A stretch of DNA of 64,000 bases from the NCBI RefSeq assembly GCF_000368625.1, contig NZ_KB849576.1:124001-188000 (forward strand), written 5' to 3'. The DNA is from Acinetobacter schindleri CIP 107287. GTDB taxonomy: Bacteria; Pseudomonadota; Gammaproteobacteria; Pseudomonadales; Moraxellaceae. The stretch's first letter is position 1; every line of letters starts with the position of its first letter. Below are positions 57,962 to 64,000 of this stretch, piece after piece. The notes below the pieces were generated by a model, which saw only the letters and a program-made list of their open reading frames with translations, was not told the origin of the DNA and made no database searches. The translations under genes and the position numbers were made by a program.

Positions 57962-58267
57962 TTATAAAGGAGATATAACGTTATTTATAATTTTATGTGT
58001 GTTGGGGGACATTACCTCTAAATCGCAAGAAGTAAAGAAATGAGGAACAATTATTAAAAGTAAGCCTGTAATCAATGTAATTATGCTTACAGCAAGTTCC
58101 AAAACAATATTAATTAATTCAATTTGAGTAGCCATACCTATAAATAATGTTAGTTTACTCATACTATTTATTACAAGTGCTAGAGAAGCCACCAAAAGTA
58201 TGCTTCCTATAAATTTTGAATATTTAAGAGTAAAAAAATACATGTAAGAATAAACACGAGCGCTCAT
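57962..58267 (-). CDS. Hypothetical small membrane protein, 101 aa
   Basis: An AAGAG purine stretch lies about eight bases ahead of the ATG. The product has two long hydrophobic helices (FIGSILLVASLALVI at about 19-34 and AVSIITLITGLLLIIVPHFF at about 58-77) and short polar ends, so it should sit in the inner membrane as a hairpin. I do not recognise the family. The DNA is AT-rich and lies in an accessory patch, so it may be part of transferred DNA or a chance ORF. Confidence 0.5.
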   Translation of the reverse strand: MSARVYSYMYFFTLKYSKFIGSILLVASLALVINSMSKLTLFIGMATQIELINIVLELAVSIITLITGLLLIIVPHFFTSCDLEVMSPNTHKIINNVISPL

Positions 58268-58383
58268 GTTGAACTCTTGTTAAAAAGAATTGAGGATTAT
58301 TTAATCTATATTCGAATGTAGTAGTAAACGCAAGCAATTCGATAATTATTTATTACTTATTAAATTTTTTTACTTACATAACG

Positions 58384-58563
58384 GGCAGTCAGCACTTTAC
58401 GTATGAAGGATTAGACACAGATAGAATTCGGGATGAAGCTTAGGCTGAGTTAGGTTTAAAGGTGCTTAGATTTGATAATGGTCAGATGATGGGGCAGTTG
58501 GATGATGGGGTGGAAGTGATTTATCAGTATTGTTTGAATCAGTTAGTTGATGAATCCTCCTAA
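58384..58563 (+). pseudogene. 3' remnant of a second DUF559 endonuclease-domain gene
   Basis: The frame reads GSQHFTYEGLDTDRIRDEA, then a TAG at 58441-58443, then AELGLKVLRFDNGQ and LDDGVEVIYQYCLNQL to a stop at 58561. This is the C-terminal third of a DUF559 domain (compare ELDGSQH and ALGLTVVRYCNHDVL in the copy at 46918). The N-terminal two thirds are missing; the match stops abruptly near 58384. The 3' end runs into a palindromic repeat. It is too broken to encode a working protein. Confidence 0.75.
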
Positions 58564-58662
58564 ATCCCCCTTTTGCAAAGAGGGACTTTCCACGAATTTG
58601 ATGATGGTTTTGGATTTGTGTTGTTCCTCCCTTTCTTAAAGGGAGGTTAGGAGGGATTACGA
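58553..58662. repeat. Palindromic repeat pair next to the DUF559 remnant (second repeat type)
   Basis: AATCCTCCTAAATCCCCC with CAAAGAGGGAC at 58553-58588, and TCCTCCCTTTCTTAAAGGG with AGGTTAGGAGGGATT at 58625-58658. The outer AATCCTCC and GGAGGGATT face each other, so the two modules form one large inverted unit around an AT-rich centre. Related to but distinct from the GGGAGAGGG type. Confidence 0.7.
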
Positions 58663-58683
58663 ATTTAATCTAATAAATGAAAA

Positions 58684-59409
58684 TTAATGCCAATCTAGCT
58701 TTTTAAAAGACAACATATAACCGTGGAAAATACCATCTTGGGTTTCGGGTTTATTTTCGATAGTCTCAAGAGTAAAAGAATCTATAATTGAATTACCTTG
58801 ACCATAGGATGTGAAAATACATCTCCTATCATTAGGGTTTTCAACTAATGCAACGTGGTTGGCTTTAATATTTTCAATATTTATCCTAAAGCATAGCTGC
58901 CCACAATAAACATTGTTTTCAATATGCTCACATTCAAAGAAACTTCTATTACAGATAGAGCAATTACCAATTGAAGAGGTAAAGGCAGAGCTTAGATAAA
59001 CTTTTCTCTGAGGGAAGATACTATTTTCGATAGCTTCAAGATGTTTTGCTAAATTGTCTATGCCTTCGTAAGTGTTTATCTTCTTTGCAATAATCAGATA
59101 TTCTTGTGCATCTACTAATGAATCCCATGCTTTTTTATAATCATTTTCCTCTAGCAATATCCAAATCTTTAATGATGATAACAAGCTATTCAAGAAGCAC
59201 TGCATATGAAAGAGTTGATCTGCTTCATATGTATGTCTTTTTTCGATAGCTTGATATTTCATATTTTTTATATAGTTAATGAAAAGTGAGCAATCTTCTA
59301 TAGCTAATTTTTTTCTAGATAAATTAACTGTGAAGTTGTTATTAACTTGAAGTTCATCAATTTTTTTACAAAATTGTATATGAATATCTTTAAGCGTTAG
59401 AGTGGACAT
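58684..59409 (-). CDS. Unknown protein with a Cys/His (zinc-like) cluster, second gene of a two-gene unit
   Basis: The 241-residue protein has a helical N-terminal two thirds (LLSSLKIWILLEENDYKKAWDSL and AQEYLIIAKK suggest helix pairs) and a cluster Cys150, Cys153, Cys160, His162, Cys169, Cys173 (CSICNRSFFECEH) that could bind zinc. A short C-terminal part follows (SFTLETIENKP). There is no signal peptide or membrane helix. Its ATG lies one base after the stop of the upstream gene, so the two are surely co-translated. I do not recognise the family. AT-rich DNA and repeat-filled flanks suggest an acquired cassette. Confidence 0.75.
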   Translation of the reverse strand: MSTLTLKDIHIQFCKKIDELQVNNNFTVNLSRKKLAIEDCSLFINYIKNMKYQAIEKRHTYEADQLFHMQCFLNSLLSSLKIWILLEENDYKKAWDSLVDAQEYLIIAKKINTYEGIDNLAKHLEAIENSIFPQRKVYLSSAFTSSIGNCSICNRSFFECEHIENNVYCGQLCFRINIENIKANHVALVENPNDRRCIFTSYGQGNSIIDSFTLETIENKPETQDGIFHGYMLSFKKLDWH

Positions 59410-59410
59410 A

Positions 59411-59851
59411 CTATTTCTTTAATTTCTCAATTACTTTTTCAATTTCTGTTAATCCATCTTTAGGGCCTTCATACATAAAGTTTGTGTATTCTGTTTTAGA
59501 TTTTTGAATAACAATATTTATCTTAATGTTGGGTGCTCTTTGGCCTTTAAAGTAATCAGATATATAATTTGAGAGAACATTAAGTGCTACTGACACTAAT
59601 TCAGGGTTTTGTGTTAACGCGGCTGTTGTAAATAATAAAGTTGGCCCAAACCAATCAATAGATCTTTGTTCTAACACTATATCTGGTTTTTTTACGTAAT
59701 TTATATTTATGAATTTCCTAGCAAATTTGAAAAAAGAAACCGTTGAAGAAGCATAAATATTTTGTTTATCTTCTGTTAACTCAGGAAGAATCATTAAATC
59801 GGAATAATGATCTAAGTTAGAAAGTTGTAAGTCTATTTGTTGTATTGTCAT
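59411..59851 (-). CDS. Unknown protein, first gene of a two-gene unit
   Basis: ATG at 59851 gives 146 residues (MTIQQIDLQLSNLDHYSDL); a TTG at 59890 would add 13 residues but overlaps the metH terminator. A central hydrophobic stretch (FGPTLLFTTAALTQNPELV) precedes SVALNVLSNYISDYFKGQRAP and a beta-rich end, INIVIQKSKTEYTNFMYEGP, closing with a Lys/Glu helix. This resembles a small regulatory or sensing domain, but I cannot name a family. The ribosome-binding site is weak. The close coupling with the cysteine-cluster protein suggests that they work together. Confidence 0.72.
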   Translation of the reverse strand: MTIQQIDLQLSNLDHYSDLMILPELTEDKQNIYASSTVSFFKFARKFININYVKKPDIVLEQRSIDWFGPTLLFTTAALTQNPELVSVALNVLSNYISDYFKGQRAPNIKINIVIQKSKTEYTNFMYEGPKDGLTEIEKVIEKLKK

Positions 59852-59888
59852 AATTAAAAAAATTATTTCTGTATATTCATAGCTTAAC

Positions 59889-59919
59889 AAAAAATCCCCT
59901 CAATCGAGGGGATTTTTTA
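59889..59919 (-). terminator. Terminator after metH
   Basis: A6-TCCCCTC pairs with GAGGGGA-T6 around AATC, 20 bases past the metH stop on the minus strand. Symmetrical, and close to the start of the two-gene unit. Confidence 0.93.
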
Positions 59920-59938
59920 TCTCAAAACTAGAGGATTC

Positions 59939-62900
59939 TTAAACCAATGAATCATCCAAATTCGGCGCTAACCAACGTTTCGCTTCATCTAACGTCCAAC
60001 CTTTACGCTTTGCATAATCTTCCAACTGATCGCCAGAGATTTTACCCACGTTAAAGTATTCCGTTTCAGGGTTTGCATAGTAGAAACCGCTCACAGATGA
60101 AGGTGGCCACATCGCAAAGCTAGACGTTAAGTACGTGCCCATTTTCTCGGTTGTACCTAACCAGTCAAAGAGTGGCGCTTTTTCAGAATGCTCAGGACAC
60201 GCAGGGTAGCCCGGTGCAGGACGAATACCGACATACTTCTCTTTGATCAACTCATCATTTGAAAGCTGTTCATCTGCCTGGTAGCCCCAGAATTCTTTAC
60301 GAATACGTTGATGCAAATGCTCAGCAAATGCTTCTGCAAAACGGTCACCCAAGGCTTGAACCATAATCGCGTTATAGTCATCGCCTTTGGCTTTGTATTC
60401 TTGCGAAAGTTCTTCCGCACCAAAAATCGACACGGTGAAACCACCCAAGTAATCTTGAGCCACATCTTTAGGCGCAATAAAGTCAGCCAGCGAGTAGTTC
60501 GCTTTACCGGTCACTTTGTCAGACTGCTGACGGAGGTGCTCAAAGCTGTGTGTCACATTGCCATTTTCATCAGTCACCGCAACGGTATCTGCTGCGACAC
60601 GGTTGGCAGGGTAAATGCTGAAGGTTGCACGCGCATCGAAACGTTTATTCTCGATGATGTCTTTCAGCATTGCTTGTGCTTGTGCATACAGATCACGTGC
60701 GGCTTCACCCACCACTTCATCTTCTAAGATTTTCGGGAATTTGCCCGCAAGGCTCCATGAGATAAAGAACGGTGTCCAGTCAAAGTATTCAACCAAGGTT
60801 TCTAAAGGATAGTTGGTGAATGTTTGTGAGCCAATGAAATTTGGTTTAACTGGTGCATTGTTGTCGAAGTCGATTTTGAAACCATTTTCAACTGATTCTG
60901 CATATGAAAGCTTCGCAGCTTTCGGCTGTTTGTTGGCAAGACGGGTACGGATTTTTTCATAATCCGCTGCATAGTCCGCCATCAATTGTGGTTTCATTTC
61001 AGCAGAAAGCAATTGTGTGGTCACACCTACAGCACGAGATGCATCGGCAGTATAGAACACACCATCATTTTGATATTGCGGAGCAATCTTCACCGCCGTA
61101 TGGGCTTTAGAAGTCGTTGCACCACCAATCATCAGTGGAATGTTAAAGCCTTTACGTTGCATTTCTTTGGCAACAAAGACCATTTCATCTAAGCTAGGTG
61201 TGATCAAACCAGATAGACCGATGATGTCCACTTTCTCATCAATCGCCGTTTGTAGAATCTTCTCACATGGCACCATTACGCCAAGGTCAACGATGTCATA
61301 ACCGTTACAGCCCAATACCACGCCCACAATGTTTTTACCGATGTCGTGTACGTCGCCTTTTACTGTAGCCAGCAGGATTTTACCTTTGGCTTCGCCTTGG
61401 GTTTTTTCCGCTTCAATGAACGGGTTGAGCCAAGCCACAGCTTGCTTCATCACACGTGCAGATTTTACCACTTGCGGTAAGAACATTTTACCAGCACCGA
61501 ACAGGTCGCCGACCACGTTCATACCTGCCATCAGTGGTCCTTCGATTACATCCAGTGGACGGGCAGATTTTAAACGAGCTTCTTCAGTATCTTGGTCAAT
61601 GTACGTGGTGATGCCTTTCACTAATGCATATTCAAGACGTTTTTCAACACTTTCATTACGCCATTCAAGGTTTTCTTCGGCTTTTTGTGCGCCTGCTTGA
61701 CCACGGTATTTTTCAGCAATAGTCAGTAATTTTTCAGTCGCTTCTTGACCGCTTTCACCTTGATTACGGTTCAATACCACATCTTCAACAGCTTCTTTCA
61801 GTTCTGCATCGATATCATCGTAAATCGCAAGCTGGCCGGCATTCACGATCCCCATGGTCAAGCCTTTCTGAATCGCGTGATACAGGAACACCGCATGGAT
61901 TGCCTCACGAACAGGCTCGTTACCACGGAATGAGAATGATACGTTGGAGATCCCGCCTGAAATCATCGCATTTGGCAGGTTTTGCTTGATCCAACCAGTC
62001 GCTTCAATAAAATCGACGCCATAGTTGTTGTGTTCTTCAATACCGGTTGCCACTGCAAACACGTTCGGGTCAAAAATGATGTCTTCAGATGGGAAGCCAA
62101 CTTCATTCACCAGCACGTCGTAAGAACGTTTACAGATTTCTTTTTTACGCTCTGCTGTGTCGGCCTGACCATTTTCATCAAATGCCATCACGATAACCGC
62201 AGCACCGTACTGACGGCAAAGGCGGGCACGTTCGACAAACTCGTCATAACCTTCTTTGAGAGAGATCGAGTTAACAACCGCTTTACCTTGCACGCATTTC
62301 AAACCTGCTTCAATGATCTCCCATTTAGAAGAATCGAGCATGATAGGCACACGTGAAATATCTGGCTCAGATGCGATCAGATTCAGGAAGTGTACCATCG
62401 CACCTTGTGAATCCAACATGCCTTCATCCATGTTGATATCGATGATCTGCGCACCGGCTTCCACCTGTTGACGGGCAACGTCCAACGCTTCTGTGAAGTT
62501 TTCTTCTTTAATTAAACGCAGGAACTTTTTAGAACCAGTCACGTTGGTACGTTCACCGACGTTCACGAATAATGAATCTTTGGTGATGTTAAATGGTTCT
62601 AAACCACTTAAACGACATGCAGGCTCAATTTCAGGAATCTGACGTGGCGCAATACCTTCAACCGCTTGTGCAATCGCGCGGATATGATCCGGCGTCGTAC
62701 CACAGCAACCACCCGTGATATTGATCAAGCCACTTTCTGCAAATTCTTTGATGAAAGCAGCCGTTTCTTCAGGGGTTTCATCATAACCACCGAAAGCATT
62801 TGGCAAGCCTGCGTTTGGATGTGCTGAAACGAAGGTGTCGGCAACGTCAGACACGGTTTTTACGTGTGGACGCATCGCATCTGCACCCAGCGCACAGTTA

Positions 62901-63625
62901 AAGCCGATTGAAATCGGTTCTGCATGACGCATTGAGTTCCAGAACGCTTCAGCCGTTTGACCTGTAAGCGTACGACCTGAGGCATCGGTAATTGTGCCCG
63001 AAATCATGATTGGCAATTCATAACCAATTTCTTTAAAGACTTCTTTCACCGCAAAGATCGCAGCTTTGGCATTCAAGGTATCAAATACTGTTTCGATCAG
63101 GATGATGTCCACACCACCTTCAATCAATGCTTTGGTCGATTCTATATAGTCGACTTTTAATGCATCAAAAGTGATGTTACGAAACGCCGGGTCATTTACG
63201 TTTGGTGAAATAGAGGTGGTACGTGAGGTTGGACCAATTACACCTGCCACAAAACGTGGTTTTTCAGGGGTTGAGTATTTCGCGCAGGCCTCTTTGGCAA
63301 GACGTGCCGCTTCACGGTTAATCTCCGGTACCAGATCTTCCATATGGTAATCCGACATTGAAACACGGGTACCGTTAAAGGTATTGGTTTCAATAATGTC
63401 AGCGCCCGCTTCAAGATACGCTTCGTGGATACCTTGAATAATGTGTGGTTGTGTTAAAACCAGAAGGTCGTTGTTGCCTTTAAGGTCATATGCCCAATCA
63501 GCAAAACGCTCACCCCGATAATCGGCTTCTTCCAATTTATGGCGTTGGATCATGGTACCCATCGCACCATCGATAATTAAAATTCTTTTGGCAAGAAGTT
63601 CTTTCAGGGTGGCAAGTGTGGACAT
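59939..63625 (-). CDS. metH: Cobalamin-dependent methionine synthase (MetH)
   Basis: MetH transfers a methyl group from methyltetrahydrofolate to homocysteine through cobalamin. The 1228-residue protein has all four modules in order: homocysteine domain (1-330; zinc cysteines in GFNCALG and [12 protein letters not shown]), folate domain (about 350-640; [13 protein letters not shown]), cobalamin domain (about 650-890; [21 protein letters not shown] with the lower-ligand His) and the SAM-binding reactivation domain (ending near [11 protein letters not shown], with [12 protein letters not shown]). No metE or riboswitch is adjacent. A GAGAAAG site precedes the ATG. Confidence 0.97.
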   Translation of the reverse strand: MSTLATLKELLAKRILIIDGAMGTMIQRHKLEEADYRGERFADWAYDLKGNNDLLVLTQPHIIQGIHEAYLEAGADIIETNTFNGTRVSMSDYHMEDLVPEINREAARLAKEACAKYSTPEKPRFVAGVIGPTSRTTSISPNVNDPAFRNITFDALKVDYIESTKALIEGGVDIILIETVFDTLNAKAAIFAVKEVFKEIGYELPIMISGTITDASGRTLTGQTAEAFWNSMRHAEPISIGFNCALGADAMRPHVKTVSDVADTFVSAHPNAGLPNAFGGYDETPEETAAFIKEFAESGLINITGGCCGTTPDHIRAIAQAVEGIAPRQIPEIEPACRLSGLEPFNITKDSLFVNVGERTNVTGSKKFLRLIKEENFTEALDVARQQVEAGAQIIDINMDEGMLDSQGAMVHFLNLIASEPDISRVPIMLDSSKWEIIEAGLKCVQGKAVVNSISLKEGYDEFVERARLCRQYGAAVIVMAFDENGQADTAERKKEICKRSYDVLVNEVGFPSEDIIFDPNVFAVATGIEEHNNYGVDFIEATGWIKQNLPNAMISGGISNVSFSFRGNEPVREAIHAVFLYHAIQKGLTMGIVNAGQLAIYDDIDAELKEAVEDVVLNRNQGESGQEATEKLLTIAEKYRGQAGAQKAEENLEWRNESVEKRLEYALVKGITTYIDQDTEEARLKSARPLDVIEGPLMAGMNVVGDLFGAGKMFLPQVVKSARVMKQAVAWLNPFIEAEKTQGEAKGKILLATVKGDVHDIGKNIVGVVLGCNGYDIVDLGVMVPCEKILQTAIDEKVDIIGLSGLITPSLDEMVFVAKEMQRKGFNIPLMIGGATTSKAHTAVKIAPQYQNDGVFYTADASRAVGVTTQLLSAEMKPQLMADYAADYEKIRTRLANKQPKAAKLSYAESVENGFKIDFDNNAPVKPNFIGSQTFTNYPLETLVEYFDWTPFFISWSLAGKFPKILEDEVVGEAARDLYAQAQAMLKDIIENKRFDARATFSIYPANRVAADTVAVTDENGNVTHSFEHLRQQSDKVTGKANYSLADFIAPKDVAQDYLGGFTVSIFGAEELSQEYKAKGDDYNAIMVQALGDRFAEAFAEHLHQRIRKEFWGYQADEQLSNDELIKEKYVGIRPAPGYPACPEHSEKAPLFDWLGTTEKMGTYLTSSFAMWPPSSVSGFYYANPETEYFNVGKISGDQLEDYAKRKGWTLDEAKRWLAPNLDDSLV

Positions 63626-63834
63626 TCAGACTTTCTCAGTAAGCATCAAAAACGGCAATAATCTTAACAGATTAGTGCGCAGTTTTCTGTAGCCATTATT
63701 CAGAATGCTGGATATGGCTGATATGAAAATCTGATAAGCAAATTGAACTGTGCATAGAAAGCTGAAAACAGATAGAAAACAGAAAGCTCGAAGTCAGTTA
63801 TGGAGGAATTTGACCGAAAATAAAATATAAATGA
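63626..63834. other. Gap upstream of metH
   Basis: No gene or repeat is seen. The metH promoter should lie here on the minus strand; no SAM or cobalamin riboswitch pattern is recognisable. Confidence 0.4.
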
Positions 63835-63871
63835 GTTTCATGAAAGTGTCATATGACTGGGGCAATATAGA
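63835..63871 (+). promoter_or_regulatory. Possible PhoB box and promoter reading out of the right edge
   Basis: GTTTCAT (63835-63841), four bases GAAA, then GTGTCAT (63846-63852) is a pair of direct repeats with the 11-base period of a Pho box (consensus CTGTCAT-N4-CTGTCAT). TATAGA at 63866-63871 could be the -10. A hairpin CTCAGGA/TCCTGAG at 63888-63910 would lie in the leader. The controlled gene would start beyond 64000. Confidence 0.4.
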
Positions 63872-63887
63872 GTCAACTGTGACAGGC

Positions 63888-63910
63888 TCAGGAAGATGAC
63901 AGTCCTGAGA
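63888..63910 (+). repeat. Small inverted repeat near the right edge
   Basis: CTCAGGA and TCCTGAG are perfect complements separated by nine bases. There is no T tract, so it is not a typical terminator; it could be an operator or part of a 5' leader. The rest to 64000 is AT-rich with no ORF. Confidence 0.4.
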
Positions 63911-64000
63911 AAATGATCAATTTTATTGCAAAACATGAATAAAGTTGAGTGGATAAACGGTTTTTATTTAAATAAATTATTGATTTTTATTTTTTAATTT

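Noticed and set aside
60308-60727. Antisense ORFs within metH, including this 139-codon one
   Set aside because: Shadows of the real metH frame, without starts, sites or recognisable domains.

Overview
The window is a stretch of Gram-negative gammaproteobacterial chromosome, almost certainly from an Acinetobacter or a close Moraxellaceae relative. The evidence is a wax ester synthase/acyltransferase that closely resembles the Acinetobacter AtfA type, a biotin cluster ordered bioA-F-C-D, the blocks gatC-gatA-gatB and mreB-mreC-mreD-maf-rng, paired FadL-like porins, an SPFH/NfeD pair and moderately AT-rich DNA. It is ordinary core chromosome broken by three small accessory patches and one insertion sequence. 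There is no rRNA operon, prophage, plasmid backbone or CRISPR array.

Layout. 1-3.8 kb holds the biotin genes, joined by ATGA stop/start overlaps; bioA is cut by the left edge. 3.8-7.6 kb holds a His-rich DUF2946 protein, a possible leader ORF and a cyanide-insensitive-type cytochrome bd oxidase (cydA, cydB and a 35-residue DUF2474-type subunit). 7.7-13.6 kb holds SbmA, a lipoprotein, a periplasmic protein and a DASS transporter. 13.7-15.0 kb is accessory patch 1: REP-like repeats and an Mrr-like nuclease gene broken by an amber codon. 15-23.3 kb is core: gatCAB on the minus strand diverging from mreBCD-maf-rng. 23.4-26.8 kb holds wax ester synthase, an APS-reductase-type CysH and ThrH. 26.88-28.15 kb is an intact IS4-family element sitting in the terminator that thrH and a fadL gene shared. 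28.2-46.8 kb holds two FadL porins, tRNA-Arg(CCU), an amino acid permease, prpF, ispA, putP, a stomatin/NfeD pair, a patatin lipoprotein, an acyltransferase, an AmpG-like transporter, a porin, a HAD phosphatase, a DUF421 protein, alpha carbonic anhydrase and a J-domain protein.

46.85-49.5 kb is accessory patch 2: a DUF559 nuclease gene with one nonsense codon, enclosed by two direct copies of a palindromic repeat, followed by a solitary OLD-family ATPase/nuclease. 49.5-57.6 kb is core or metabolic: valS, an uncharacterised protein, a short-chain dehydrogenase, glutaminase fused to a STAS domain, and a one-piece dihydroxyacetone kinase. 57.8-59.9 kb is accessory patch 3: more repeats, a two-helix membrane protein, the 3' stump of a second DUF559 gene, and a tight two-gene unit of unknown function whose larger protein carries a Cys/His cluster. 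metH fills 59.9-63.6 kb, and the right edge carries a possible PhoB box reading out of the window.

The most noteworthy signals are the repeated pairing of DUF559 ORFs with REP-like palindromes, the unknown two-gene unit next to metH, the lone OLD nuclease, the IS insertion that splits a shared terminator while leaving a 9-bp target duplication, and two nuclease ORFs each broken by one early in-frame stop. All functional statements rest on reading motifs and family resemblance by eye; no database search was run.
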